Assembly (NCBI GenBank): GCA_942486035.1
Contig: CALNXK010000016.1
Coordinates: 96,001-160,000, forward strand
Reading direction: 5' to 3'
DNA: 64,000 nucleotides
From: Porites lobata
Lineage: Eukaryota; Cnidaria; Anthozoa; Scleractinia; Poritidae
Position numbers and translations under genes: made by a program. The notes below the pieces were generated by a model. It was not told where the DNA came from, did not search any database, and was given only the letters and a program-made list of their open reading frames with translations. This document shows positions 45,415-57,173 of the stretch, one piece after another; position 1 is the stretch's first letter, and each line of letters opens with the position of its first letter.

Positions 45415-45600
45415 GTCATGATAAATGCATACTTTCTTAATACAAGCCTGAACCTGCACTTAATAATATATATTGAGTTATTTATAAAGAGGGCTTGTGT
45501 TTTCTTTGCAGCTTCAGTGTCACTTGAATGAATCTACACTAGTGCACAAAATCAATCTGTAAAGTCGAGGTATTTATCGAAATCTTTCTCAAATAAATTG
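45415..45600. repeat. Second diverged fragment of the block A/B repeat
   Basis: 'taatacaagcctgaacctgc' and 'tcgaaatctttctcaaa' follow the order seen at 7390-7515 and 46870-46995. Confidence 0.5.
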
Positions 45601-46663
45601 GACAGTGCCCTGAAATACAAACTTTATAATGCATGTAGCCAGAAGTATATAAAGCTTCTGATGTAGCACATTATATCCGCTTTTTCGGCATGCGCAAGCC
45701 GATACAAACTCGACGTCAGTACAACAAGAGTGTCAATTGCAAATGAACCTCAGAACGAAAGCTGGCAAAGCTTGCGTTAAGCCTTTTTAATTAATGTCAC
45801 TTTACAAAATGACGGTGTGGCTATTGCAAGACTAGATTAATTATCGTTTCAAAAAATCATCTTATACTTTTGCTAGTGCCTTTGTCTTGTTTTCGTAGTT
45901 ATTTTAGGGATGTATTTCCCTTTTTATCTATTATGGTTATATATATATTATATTTATATTTATTTATCTATCTACCGTTTAAGAAACGATTTATGTTCAG
46001 GCAAAATGAAAGCCCTTGTCAAGAAGACCAGTAAAACATCAATAGAACCCCTCTCTCGTGTACCTGCAGTAAGGTTGTGTTTACATCAAAAATAAGGTCT
46101 TCCGTGTGAACTGCTTGCTTGATGAGTCTAAATTTCACCTCGGCCAGTGTTTGGCCGAATTAGAAAAATGGATTTTTCAAGCTGAGATTTAATTACTTGT
46201 AACATGTCGGATAACTGGAACCTGATGTCCTCCATGATTGCTTACAAAGCGATCTCCGTATTCACAAGTCACACTTATTTGACACATCTGCGAAGGACTT
46301 TCACCTTCATAATGGCACTTCCTGATTTATCTTCCAGGTTAAAAGTTCCCCTTACAGCGTGTTTCTAAATCACTTCGTCTGTAAAAGCTCTTTTAAACTT
46401 CGGAAACAGCTTGTAGCGGCTACTGCTAATTTGAAAAGATGATGCGTAGTAGGGTTGCGCACTGCAAAACAAAAGGACTCGCGAGCGGATACCAAAGGCT
46501 ATTGGTTTGAGACAGTCACTAACTAAGTTTTCTGTATTTATACGCCTTTATAGTATTACCAGAAAGAAAGAACTCTGAATCACTGATTTTTTCCTTGGAA
46601 TCAGACAGATATTTCCTAGATAAACTACACTGAATAGCATTTGCCCAATTCGTGATAATGATG
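45601..46663. other. Spacer, no gene seen
   Basis: Contains a short AT-rich ta/tatt run at 45930-45975. Nothing coding was recognised. Confidence 0.35.
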
Positions 46664-49610
46664 TCTCTCTCTCTCTTTCGACTTCTCTCTGAAAAGCGAC
46701 CGATTCTACAACAGTGATCTGAATTTTCTGGGAGCAAATACTTTATATTTGATTGGTTTCTTTCCTCTGTCCTTACTTTGTTTCCTGACAGTTATCTTTT
46801 TATTTTGTTCTAAATAATAATCAATGTCGGCTTAGTAACCATACCAGTACATTACGAGTGCATGTTTTCTGAATACAAGCCCAAACTTGCGTTTTAAAAA
46901 AAAACCATGTATTTTAAGATATTTTTAGCGAAGATGAAACGGTGTGCATAACCAATATCCGAGGTTAACTCTTGTCGAAATCTTTCTCAAAGAGTTACCG
47001 TTTGCAAAGATCGACTTCAAGGACCGACAATTAATGCCCTACCTCCTGTTAAAAACATGTGCGGAGAGACGAAAGCAGGGAAAAAGAATGCAAGCACTAA
47101 ATGAGACATCATTTCCGCACAACCGCGTACATTTAATACGCATACATTTTTTATAATCGAGGATTACTGCATGGTTGCATAATGTATGGGTTGTTGCCGA
47201 AATCAGGTTACATCAAATGATTTAACCACTAGTAATCGCCGGCTAAACTTCCCAAACAGCACTCACTATCAACTTTGTTTTATGGCTAAGGAAGAAAACG
47301 TCGTATTCTTTTATCGCAATAAAACAGGCCAAGAGCGGAATAAACGTGACGAGAAAAACAAGAGACGACATATGAAATGACCCTCGGAGCGATACTTGCT
47401 CATACCCAAGACATGAGTTGGAATTTAAAAAGACTGCCTAGCTGTCCCTAAAATAACACGAAAAGGGGTCCAGCGACATGTCAGTAAGAGGAATACCAAC
47501 CGATATTTTATTGCGAGGAGCAAAGAAATGAAATAACCTATTTAATTTTTCTTTTCGTAGTTGTAAGCTTATGCTTTGGTAATAGCTCGCGAAAAGAAAA
47601 GGGAATCCTAACATTAAATTCTGGCTGTTGACATTGAAATCAAATGGAAATTGAAATGAAATTATAACCTGACACTAACTCTAAGAAAATAAGCCACATC
47701 GTACCAGATTTACAAACTTAATTTAGTAATTATAAGTGTACATGAACGTACTGATCATTCAAGCCGCCGATGCGATATCAGCACATGAGATTGGATGGAA
47801 ATTTTTCTCTAGAAACATCAGACTGCGACAGAACATTGATTAAACAACAAAATCGATACCAAATATCTCGCGTCAGCTTTCGGATCACAAAGAGGACAAA
47901 CCGAAATTGAACACAGAATTTACTAACATTTAAAAAGTAATACTAACTCAAAGAAAATAAGAAAGTAATAACGACAATGACCGAAATACTTAGCCCTCTC
48001 TCCGTCTTTTTTTGAACAATATGCTGTCTGCACCGATAAAACGGCTTTGTAAATGACATGGCTCGTTAGCAGGAAATTCAGTATCAACATAAAGTTTCAG
48101 AAATTATAGAAGTCTATCAACTACTGATTTTAGACCCAAAACTGTCTTTTCTGCTCTGTAAACTTATTTAGAACATACAAACGAAAAATATACGCCATGA
48201 AGTTGGTACTTACAGATGTTTGTTAGCAGTGACGAATTGCGGGTATTCTAACTCCTGGTTGAACTGATACTGAATGACTTTGCAGTCTCTTTTACCACGC
48301 GGAAACTACTATATGCCCATGTCTGCGTGAAAAACTTATAAGGCGTACAGCAAACTTGCCTCAACACGTAGCAGTGTTAAGCTAGAAAATAACTTTCAAT
48401 TATAGAAATAATAAATGTAAATTACCCACTTACTTTTGTCCATATTAGGTGAACGCTGACCCAAGCTTACTCGAGCTCAAATCAGTTGCCCGCAATTTTG
48501 ACGCCGTCATTTTTTTTTCCTTTGACAGAGTTTGTTGAGTTGCCGAAAATTGAGTCTTGATTTTCGTTTCTTTTTTTAGAGTTTCCTGCGTCAATTGATA
48601 CTAGCCGTTTACACTACAAGCGCATCTGTTAAAATCTTATCTTTAAAAGGTATCTTAACACTAGCGTTGGATTATCTTAAATACATTCAATACATCTTTA
48701 CAGAGCTCTTGAAGAGTGCTAAGTGAAATGCGGGTAGGCATGCATTTAAATTAAGAGACTCAAACAATAACATCTAAGACAGTATTCACTTCAATCAAGC
48801 ATGAACACACGTGCGCCAAACAAGTGTAGAACTTGTCATCAAAAAAAAAGGAAGCTCCAAATCCTTTCCTGTTTAACATGCCACTCTTGAATTATTAGGT
48901 TTGACCTTTCAGAGTGACTGTAAGTTCTTTGCACATGTAAAAGCTAAACTGTGCAGAGCCAACAAATGTCTACACGTACTAAGAGTATGTAGAAAGGGGC
49001 GTTACAGCCAGATAGAAATTGATTACCTTTTCTATAGCATCGTACTCCCTAACTTAGCTTACGGGTTATCTTCAGAATCTTAGTGTTTCCAGCAATTTTT
49101 AGACCGAAGCCACAAATTACCTTTTATATCAGTGCCGTTAAAAATTAGATGATTGTATACTGCACAAACAGGATAAAGCGATTTTAGGAAAAGTTAAACA
49201 TTGTGATAACCACACCCTGAGGGTCTGCTTTCCACAAGAGAAGATTGATTCAAAGTTCAAGTTTATGGTAACATCAACTGATGTCAATAAACCTGAGATT
49301 ATGCCCTATGAAAGCACACAGGGTGACCTGCTAACAACAATCATGTCCCTGTTCTCTTGTCACACAATGTTCAACATTCAAGTACGCTTTTGTACTAAGT
49401 AACTGTAGATACTAGTCCAAAGTACAAGAAAGAACATTGAACAGTAACTAGTTGTGCGATTACAGTGTATCTTTCTCCGCAGACATACATACTTCATCAT
49501 GGCTCCTAAAGCAAATCTTTGTAAATTGAGATAGCGCTCACAATAGTTCCCGAGTACAGTCTTAACGTGGTACTTGGGCATGAAACCGTTTCCGAATTCA
49601 TGGCGTGAAG
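46664..49610. repeat. Duplicated block B (paralogous to 7131-10611 plus 13745-13885)
   Basis: Opens with a short CT run and 'cgacttctctctgaaaagcg', then parallels block A to the LINE tail and directly on into the segment that in copy A starts at 13745. It lacks the 575-bp stretch (9386-9960) and the 3.1-kb GPCR-bearing stretch of copy A. A short extra segment lies near 47722-47740. No intact gene lies in it. Confidence 0.85.
48890..49290 (+). pseudogene. LINE reverse-transcriptase C-terminal remnant (copy B)
   Basis: Frames read HVKAKLCRANKCLHVLRVC, then RYSQIEIDYLFYSIVLPNLA, then, after a frame change near 49080, ISVPLKIR and HKQDKAILGKVKHC. It is the paralogue of 10030-10412, with the EIDYLFYSI segment retained but the YG-to-DLSV part damaged. 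Dead fragment without a catalytic domain. Confidence 0.6.
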
Positions 49611-49857
49611 TCTTTTGAATAGTACCTTTTCGCTGCCGTCGCCGTTGTCAGCGAAAAATTTTAGTAATAGTGCGCGACGCTCTTAAGCAGAGTCTATTAC
49701 GCAACTTGCCGGGTCGCACAGGATAGCCTTGAATTCTCGTGAAAACCGCTGGATAGTTTCTTAACAAAGAGACAGTTCCAGGACAGTTCCTGAAAATTCC
49801 CTCCAACCTGTTAAACATTACACGAATTTGCTGTTGTGGAAGGATGTCTTGTCTGGT

Positions 49858-51045
49858 TACGAATCACAAAAACAATGACAGCTCATCTTCTCTAAGGCCT
49901 CGAATAAAATCCCTCAAGTAGTAAAAAAATGCATCTTCTTGTGGGCGTAAATCCTCGTTAGCTTCAAGGAGACTAAGGACGCCACTGTTTGTCGGTAAAA
50001 GCGCTTTATACAGGTCGTTTATCTCCGTGTAAGACAGTATTTCCCAGAATGCCTGCATGTGTTTCTTGGGAATACCACTTTTCATAAGCGTGCACAAGCA
50101 CGATGGCTTTATGCAGAGCTCTTGTCGCGCAAGATTAACCACCATACGGGAGATGTATCTTCCCCTATGACAGTTCCCATACCGAACCGCCAAAAGATGT
50201 ACTTCACTTCCTCTTAGTAAGTAGCCTGTGCCAGGCTCTCAGATAGTATAGTGCGGACGTATTAAAAGGAGCAAAGCGAAAATAAGACGCGCGCGACTTG
50301 GGAAAGCGGGCAGTGGCGGCGAGAAAAATGGGAGAGAGAGCCTGTTAGCATTTCTTTAACGACCCTCTTCCGCCCACTTTTGTCACGTCTGGATTCGGCT
50401 GTCAAACCTGTTAACAGTTCAGTTAACTTCAATCATTCTCAAGTTTCTCGCGCGAGCATTTAGCGTGACGCGAACTCCGCCGCCCTGTCTCTCCCCAGCC
50501 CCCGCGCGTTTTTCGCATTTTTTCACCACTATCTCGGAGCCTGGATTGCCCTGGAACAGGCTACTTAGTAAGAGACTGATAGTCTCTCACAGCCCTTTCC
50601 AGGAATTGCCGTTCACTTTGGGTAATGAAATTCATAAAATCATTCACTAGGCATTCTTCGTTTGCTTCTAATGGAGAGTGAAGGAGAGTGAGCAAAGTGC
50701 TCCTACAGAAATGTACAGGTATGGTTTGGAGGAGTGCCGTCGAGTGAGACAAAATTCTACCCAGGAGGGGGTAAATTCGATTCGCTTCATGTAGCCTTAC
50801 TACTGACAGGAAAGGAACAAACACATTTTCCCTTGTGAAATAGGTCTTGAATGCTTTTTCCCAAAACATAGAAGATATATCCTTCAGCAGATCTAGACCA
50901 CCGGTATCTGTTTCGTCCTCGCCAACGAAGCAAACTTGTAGGTGATCCTCCACCACGTCTTCGCTTTCTTTGTATACCTGGAGTACTTCCTCCAGGATGC
51001 TGCCTCGAGTAACTTTAATATCACGAGAGAGCATCATATGCTAAC
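49858..51045 (-). pseudogene. HECT E3-ligase-like gene remnant
   Basis: After a TTAG acceptor near 51045 the minus-strand frame reads KVTRGSILEEVLQVYK, HLQVCFVGEDETDTGGLDLL, KTYFTRENVFVPFL, PLLGRILSHSTALLQTIPVHF and DFMNFITQSERQFL. This is the order of a HECT N-lobe ('V.Fv.E.g.D.GG..rEff'). An inserted element (50222-50563) interrupts it. On the far side the reading resumes one frame over with VRYGNCHRGRYISRMVVNLA, IPKKHMQAFWEILSYTEIND and EDAFFYYLRDFIRGLRED. A TGA then stands where FLRFVT of the C-lobe would continue (49864-49866). No catalytic cysteine region was recognised. This is a broken relative of the HECT-domain genes common in cnidarians; the usual 'RREFF' is degraded to 'LDLLKD'. 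Confidence 0.7.
50222..50563. mobile_element. Inverted-repeat element with a 9-bp target duplication (Mutator-like)
   Basis: Ends TAGCCTGTGCCAGGCTC and, inverted, TAGCCTGTTCCAGGG...CAGGCTC. It is flanked by cttagtaag at 50213-50221 and 50564-50572. A nine-base duplication is typical of MuDR-type elements. It is 342 bp, non-coding, with GC-rich cgcgcg words inside each arm. It sits in the HECT remnant. Confidence 0.82.
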
Positions 51046-51665
51046 AAGAGAAAGAAAATAACTTTAATAATTATAATTGTCTTAAATATTACTTTGATCG
51101 CGCCGGTGTATGATTCATTGCTATCTATATTCTGTAAACAGTGCGCGAGTTTTAGTAAAATGGATGACAATACGACAATGTTCTCTTTCTCCTCGACGTG
51201 CACCATAGTCATTAAATTTATTCAGTAGTGCACAGTTTTTCCTCCATGAATGAAGGAATGCAGAAGTAAGAACAAATCAAGGCAAGTTTGAATTACCTGA
51301 GTTAGCTGCAGTGGATGACATCGCAGATGGCAGCATGGTGGCCATAATTTAATCGCTGTCCAAACCTCCTTTCCCGCTAATACCGAAGGAAAAAAGCAAA
51401 ATAATCAGAAGTTAGGTGACAATATGAAATAGTCAATGGTGTTTGTACATTTTTAATCGAAAGAAGGACGTAACGGGAACTAAAAGTGAGCTCATTCCCT
51501 TAGAAGTCATCAGTGTCCCAAAAACTTAACAAAATGATGTCAAGGTCCAATCAAAAGAGTCAAAAAACAATTAGAGTACAGGAAACTGATAACTAAGGTA
51601 ATCTTCCATCAAAAACAAATGGTAAAACATGAATAAAATAAGCACAACTGTCTCAAACAACCCAC

Positions 51666-51752
51666 CTCCTCTGCTTCCATTGGGTCATCTTGAACAGTCT
51701 GATCTAATTCTACGTCCATTTGGGCCTGTTCGTGAAGTCCTCCTAGAGATAT
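51666..51752 (-). CDS. Possible upstream exon of the HECT-like gene
   Basis: An 87-bp in-frame block, acceptor CCCCAG and donor GAG|GTGGGT, reading ISLGGLHEQAQMDVELDQTV then QDDPMEAEE. Acidic, no known domain. A second candidate exon (MATMLPSAMSSTAANS before a GTAATT donor, about 51296-51345) lies between it and the HECT part. The link to the HECT remnant is by position only. Confidence 0.3.
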
Positions 51753-51759
51753 CTGGGGT

Positions 51760-52220
51760 ACAAGAAAAAACTTTGAAAATCCTAAAAACTACAACTTCTT
51801 GTCTATTCTCTAATTCGCCTGAGTTATAAATAAGCGAGAGAACGTCCTTCACATGTATGCCAATTGTGCGCTAGCTGACCCTCCTTTTAGATCTTTTAAG
51901 TGTTCACCTATGAATTTTCAGGGGCCTTGAATTTGGGAGCTACTGCGCTTTGGCAGCTTTACTAGGTTATTGTTTATTCTTAGCTCATTAGTATCTTTTG
52001 ATTTAAACTTCTATATGTTACGTAACCTTCATTCTATAGTATCTTTAATTTACTGATTTCTATGCTGTGTAATTTGTATTTTTTAAAAAATTAGCTACTT
52101 ACCCTTTGTCTACTATTATCCTTTGTTTTCTGTTCAACTTGTTATGTAACCTTTGTATATTTAGTGTTAATTTAGTAATTGTTGTACTGAGTATATACTA
52201 AGTCTTGTTTGAAGTATTAT
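51760..52220. other. AT-rich spacer, no gene seen
   Basis: No ORF or repeat structure recognised apart from general A/T richness. Confidence 0.35.
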
Positions 52221-52229
52221 TATTTGTAA

Positions 52230-52267
52230 CTGATGAAGGTCCTTTGACCGAAACGTTTTATTTATTA
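52230..52267 (+). ncRNA. Possible degenerate hammerhead-type ribozyme motif
   Basis: CTGATGA (52230-52236) is followed by ggtcctttgacc, which can pair as a stem (GGTC/GACC with loop CTTT), then GAAA and a possible short stem GTTT...AAAC. These are the core boxes and stem II of a hammerhead, as found in Penelope-like elements and retrozymes of metazoans. One base pair of stem III does not match and stem I is not obvious, so this may be a decayed copy or chance. Confidence 0.3.
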
Positions 52268-52519
52268 AACTTTATTTTTCATCTCTTTTTGATCATCCAA
52301 ACGTTGTCCACTTTAAATCTTCTTTAACTTTTTTTTATCATAATCGTACACCAAAATAGTGTGGACACCGGAGCGTGAACGTGACCAGCCGGATGTCTAA
52401 TAACGTATTGTTTGAGAAGCTCAGTAATGTTTGAACCATGGTATAGAAAACGGCCATTTCGATAAATGAGTTTGTCAAATGGCCTGCACGGAAAAGCACG
52501 AAGCTGCTTATTCGCGAAA

Positions 52520-53170
52520 ATTTATATGTGTAAAAAAAGCAGGATTTTTACATAAAAAGGCAGCTTTCTTACAAAAATAGGGACTTTAAGATCCAACGAC
52601 GCGGACGGCAACGAAAAACGTCAAAAAAAATAAAAAATAGATTCGGTAAGCAAAACATCAACTTCACGCTTTTTTGTACATTTCTTTTCTCGTTTTTGCA
52701 CGACTGCGACGTGAAAATGCCTAATTTCGCGTTTTATGGTGGACGTAAACAAGCAACGTCGAAGTTTTATTTTTCTTTCTGTACTTGGATATGGTCCGAA
52801 AGAATTCAATTCCAGGAGGGTTCGCCTACATTTGACAAAGTAAGTGGGTAGGAATAATTGCGATTAAGACTGAAAGAACGCAAATTCACTTTTTAAGCGA
52901 CGTTCTCATTGCTGTCGCGTCGTTGAATCTTAAAGTCCTTAATATGTTTTGTAAGAAAGCAGCTCTTTTACATAAAAAAGCAGAATTCTTACATAAGAAA
53001 GCAGCTTTTTTACAGATATATTTTTGTAAAAAGCAGATTTTTACCCTTATTTAGTGTTAAAAAAGCAGGATTTTTACACAAAAGAGCAGCTTTTTCACAA
53101 GAACACATTTTTGTAAAAAAACAGAATTTTTACAACCGCATAATTGTAAAAGAGCAGCTTTTTTACATAA
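52520..53170. repeat. AT-rich minisatellite, 'gcagctttttttacat' units
   Basis: Units of about 18-22 bp such as aagcagcttttttaca, aagcaggatttttaca and aagcagaattcttaca recur on both sides of the nested MITE at 52577-52941. Confidence 0.8.
52577..52941. mobile_element. MITE nested in the minisatellite
   Basis: Left end ggactttaagatccaacgac and right end gtcgttgaatcttaaagtcc are inverted, with inner acgtc/gacgt words. 365 bp. The tandem units continue on both sides, so the MITE entered an existing array. Confidence 0.8.
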
Positions 53171-53757
53171 CAATGACGCTTGTTACATGCCTCCTAAAAT
53201 CAAATTATTTTTGATCTTCTAACAGTTAAAGGACCAAAAACTCGCGATCGAGTAGTGTTTGGATGTTCGGCCTCGGAATGCAATTTCCACTGTCGGCCAC
53301 AGCTGGCATAAATTTCTTACAATTTCCTTTCAAATTTACACCAGAAATACGAACACCTGTGGCCCTATAACATTTTTACCTTTTGTTTTTAAATCTCTAT
53401 TCTAAACATTTATCTCTGCACTATTTCATTACATTGCCCATATTTTACTTTCCTTTCAATCAAGACTAGGGGTTGTCACTTTTTTCTTTTGGTTTTTGGG
53501 GGAGGGGGAGGGGGTGTCAAAATATTCTGTATGATGTGGGGGATATGAAGACAAAATTACCCCATAAAAAATATCCTCTACCCCCTTGCAGTTTACATAG
53601 TGAATGTAGCCTAAGTTTAAGGAAAGCCATGACGTCATGGTTCCTTGAACAGCCATGATCAGGAGTCAACCCGATTGATAGCCATTTGGTAAACAGATAA
53701 GTGAATGTATTCCTTTGAAACTGTAGCAACATTCTTGTGCATTTTATTTATGGGTCC
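53171..53757. other. Spacer, no gene seen
   Basis: Short overlapping frames around a G-rich stretch at 53500-53520 on both strands. No recognised content. Confidence 0.35.
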
Positions 53758-53760
53758 AAG

Positions 53761-53782
53761 ATACATACATAACCTTTATTTC
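53761..53782 (-). mobile_element. Solo LINE 3' tail
   Basis: atacatacataacctttatt equals the 3'-terminal signature of the CR1-like LINE at 29957. It is probably an extremely 5'-truncated insertion in the same orientation. Confidence 0.45.
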
Positions 53783-53825
53783 ACCTCAAAGTTTAGAGTA
53801 GCTTTAATTCCTACAATTGCTTATA

Positions 53826-54588
53826 CAGTCGAATCCCTCTAATGCTCGCACTGAAGGGACATAGCGAAGTGTCCATATTAGAGAGGTTTCTGTATAAGGA
53901 GGTCACTACGTTGACGTCACTTTTATGACTACATTTGTATTTTAAGTGTTCTGTAGCTAAAACCATTTTCACACTCGTCTTTAAACTGCATTTAAATTTA
54001 TTAATTCACAGTACAAAGGCACTGTCTTTCAGTAGCATACAACATTGTATATCAGCGAGCTACAAAGTAAGTACAGTCGTAGACAAATCACTGTTTCAAA
54101 ACGAAACGAGCTACAGCGCAATGCTGCATGTAAAAAGTTGTAAGTTAAAGCACAAATCTGAAATCGTCTTTCGCTATTTTGCAAGTGCAGTAAACAGCAA
54201 CTAGAGTGCAAAATGCAATAAAAAAGATCTTTATGCTATCTGTAGTTATTCAAGCCATAAAAAGGTCGGTTTTGTTCCTCTGTACACCTTTCCCAAATTT
54301 TTGTTTCATATACAGCGACTGGGCTTCACCTTGCATAGCTCATCAGCCAGACTGGATTCACCCTGTGCAGCTTCACCTGATCACCGCTCTGTCCGTAATA
54401 AACAGGTTAAGTTTATATGAATTTACTCTCTGGGGCCGAGATTTAGAGTCCGTTGTCTGTATTAGAGAAAGTCGGCATTATATAGTCTATTGAGTTTTTT
54501 TTTAAAGAAAATATATTAGAATTTTGTCAGGACATTGGAAACTGTCCGTAGTAGAGAGGTGTCCGTACCGAGAGAGATTCGACTGCCT
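53826..54588. mobile_element. Non-autonomous Tc1/pogo-type element
   Basis: Starts acagtcgaatccctctaatg and ends in the inverted word gagagagattcgactg. Inner repeats 'gtccgtaataaacaggt' and 'ctgtccgtagtagagaggtg' echo the ends. No transposase part was recognised; the plus-strand frames at 53935 and 54206 have no domain. Confidence 0.6.
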
Positions 54589-54796
54589 TCGAAAAGAAAA
54601 AAAATAAGATGTCTAAAACTGTTGTAATACAAACGAGTGAAACTAGTCAAATGTATCAAGACTTTTGTGTACGTCTCCGGAAAACTACTGTTCCTTAATT
54701 CGTCGGGAAGATCATTTTATTGCTTTGCGGAGAAAAAATGAAAAAAAAGTGTAGTCCATAGGTAGTAGTTCTAGGCTTACTAAGAGACCACACGTG

Positions 54797-55103
54797 CCGG
54801 GGGGGGGGACTCCGCATATGAAAGGGGTGGGGATGCTCGTCGGAAATTTTGAATTAAACCCCTAAAAGAGACCGATCCGGGCGTAGCCCAAGCTTTTTTT
54901 GACCCCTAAACGAGACTATGTAAAAACACAGACAATACACATATTTTTATATTTTTTTCACATGCAACCCTAAACGAGACCTTCACGGCTACATATGATG
55001 GCGTTTTGCCCAGAACACCCTAAGTGAGACCAAAATCCGAAATTTACACCCCTAAGCGAGACGACAAGCATCCCCACCCCTTTTATATGCGGAGACCCTC
55101 CCC
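54797..55103. mobile_element. MITE, 'ggactccgcatatgaaaggg' ends
   Basis: The left arm (ccgcatatgaaaggggtggg then gatgc) and right arm (gcatccccaccccttttata then tgcgg) are inverted. The interior repeats 'cccctaaacgagac' words at 54861, 54902, 54967, 55017 and 55049. Confidence 0.8.
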
Positions 55104-55259
55104 TGGGAACTCGTGGCTACGCTACCACGCAAATTATGGTTTTTACAGAAAGCTATGAATCATTACCCTTTATTTTTTCTGCCATCAAGTTAATGACACC
55201 ACCTCCACCCCAAACCAACCAAAATAAGAAGAATTTTAATACGTACCCTACGTTCTTTT

Positions 55260-56141
55260 TTACGAACAGAAAATACGTTTTGTGGCTGTACGTATTTCAC
55301 GAAGTCTCCAGGAATACACAAAGGGATTGAAAGATGTATTTAGAAAAATTGTTGCTATTGCAATATAATGAATTGTTATGGAAACCCTGTCATTAAAGTA
55401 GACATAAAGGAAAGGCAAGCTACAAACGAGAAGGAAAATAAATACAAGAAAAGTGTTCAAAGCTGAGTTCTTCAGCCTTTTTAGGCTGAAAATGTTGGCC
55501 AGTTGCTCGGGGTGTTGATACTGAATTCGGATCTGATGATGTCGCACGATGAGGTGGATATTTAAATAAATTGCGAAGTTTACCACTATAACTACACAAA
55601 TTTTTATGGCTATAAATCTGCCAAAGGTTTCCACTTGCCAGAAATACATTGGTATAAAAAATCCCTGAAACAACCAAATACATGTTAAAACTACGATAAC
55701 ACGATACTTAGTTACTATGACAGCGTATCTCAAGTGTAAGCGGAGAGCAAGCAGTCGGTCCAACGCAATTGCTATACTGGTTCCCAGAGAAACTCCGCAC
55801 AAAACGATGGCCGAACAGTTCAAGCTTGAACACATCAGATGAAACGTTGCTAGTGGTAAATCATGGTTATATCCTGCAGAGAGTACAATCGACAAAAGTA
55901 AGGGCTGTACAATGAAGCCAAAGGCAAAGTCTGACAAAGCAAGGCCTGCCAATAAAATATGAGCTGGTGAATGTAAGGATGGAGTCTTGAAGATTGTTAT
56001 CAAAATCGCAGCATTTCCAAGTAGAGTCATAACACAGAGGGGAATGCTGACCAAGAAAACTGCAATCGCACGGAAGGCGTTCGCTTGAAAATGTATTTGC
56101 TGGCGAAGACAAATATTGTTTAGGTTAAAATTGCTGTCCAT
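55260..56141 (-). CDS. Orphan class A (rhodopsin-like) GPCR, intact
   Basis: Intronless 293-aa seven-helix receptor. TM1 has GNAAILITI (N43). TM2 has LAGLALSDF (D71). Cys104 precedes TM3, which ends in LDRLLAL (D128-R129-L130, a DRY variant). TM4 has CIWLFQG. TM5 is followed by the basic loop IVRHHQIRIQYQH. TM6 holds VCSLPF (CWxP-like, P243) and TM7 NTSFNPFVYSW (NPxxY, Y276). The tail is short and basic (REIRTATKRIFCS). Both termini are short, so a small-ligand receptor is likely. The family looks like the melanocortin/adenosine/amine-like orphan receptors expanded in corals; the ligand cannot be told. Start at 56141 is the only ATG before TM1. It belongs to a minus-strand family with 58298-59218 and three dead copies. 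Confidence 0.92.
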   Translation of the reverse strand: MDSNFNLNNICLRQQIHFQANAFRAIAVFLVSIPLCVMTLLGNAAILITIFKTPSLHSPAHILLAGLALSDFAFGFIVQPLLLSIVLSAGYNHDLPLATFHLMCSSLNCSAIVLCGVSLGTSIAIALDRLLALRLHLRYAVIVTKYRVIVVLTCIWLFQGFFIPMYFWQVETFGRFIAIKICVVIVVNFAIYLNIHLIVRHHQIRIQYQHPEQLANIFSLKRLKNSALNTFLVFIFLLVCSLPFLYVYFNDRVSITIHYIAIATIFLNTSFNPFVYSWRLREIRTATKRIFCS

Positions 56142-57009
56142 ATTTTTTTACTTTCTTATGTTGTTTCCAAGCAAAACACTCTATCGTTTAGATATTTTCC
56201 TCACGAAATTGTAGCCACACCTGCAGCTTTTATGAAATTAAATACGTTTTTTGATCAAAGAAACTGAACAACATTCATTTTAAACGTCATTGTTTTCTGA
56301 TTTCAATAATGGCCTGCAACTATACACAAGATGCATTCCACTTCAAGCTCTGAATTTGATTACTTGATAGGCTGACATCAAGACAAACGGAAATTACATT
56401 TTGTTAGTACTGTTATTCATTGTTCTGTAGTTTTCAAAGAGTCAATAAATGAAGAGTGAGGCTAAATTAAAAACTCGGTAAAAACACTGAAATCTTAAAT
56501 GTTTAGTTCCGTTGATTATTTGGTCTATTTACATAGTAGTAAATTAAACAGAACACCTATAACAAAGAATGACTTTATATTCTCCCAGTATAGAATGCTA
56601 GTCATACAATATAGTAAAACAACCACATTTTAGAAAGTTCGCTTTAATGTAACCGTCCTCGCAGATCTAAGCTCTATGGTAAAAATATTATTCTTTATCA
56701 TGTTCACTTCACCTGTTTACAGGTTCGTTATCTGTTATTTTTACATGATATGTTCAAAAACCATCGTTAAGCAAATAGCAACGTTCAAGATACTTAGGGG
56801 GACACTGTTGTTTGAGCTAAACGGAAACAACAATTTTTATTTTCCCCTAAAAATCTAATTCTATAATGTTATTTTGAAAAATAATTGAATTAGTTCTGTA
56901 TGCAAAATGTTACAAATCAGGGTCACAAAATATGGTCTCTTGTCCTTAATAGGGAAGCTGGAGGAATAGCTTTTTGTCAACCACTACCCCTTGCTACCCC
57001 ACCCCCCAG
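56142..57009. other. Spacer, no gene seen
   Basis: 5' flank of the GPCR gene. AT-rich, no recognised repeat or exon. Confidence 0.4.
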
Positions 57010-57012
57010 GTT

Positions 57013-57173
57013 AAAACTAGTCTACAAGTAGTCCCTCATTTTCCCTCAGGGATAGTAGAGTGAGCGAAATGCGTGCGCGAGTGACGCCTTTTTCGCGTGG
57101 GTTGATTTTCACACCCTCTCACGTTTCGCTCGCTTTAAAATCGCCGATGGAAAATGAGGACTACTCGTAGTCT
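57013..57173. mobile_element. MITE, 'tagtccctcattttccctc' family, copy 2
   Basis: Starts agtctacaagtagtccctca and ends tgaggactactcgtagtcta, with inner inverted words gagtgagcgaaatgcg and cgtttcgctcgc. It belongs to the same family as 27873-28035. Confidence 0.85.

Noticed and set aside
55420..55683. Alternative-frame ORFs under the GPCR genes (also 55867-56112 and 58761-59159)
   Set aside because: Shadows of the receptor frames; out-of-frame Cys/Phe-rich peptides.
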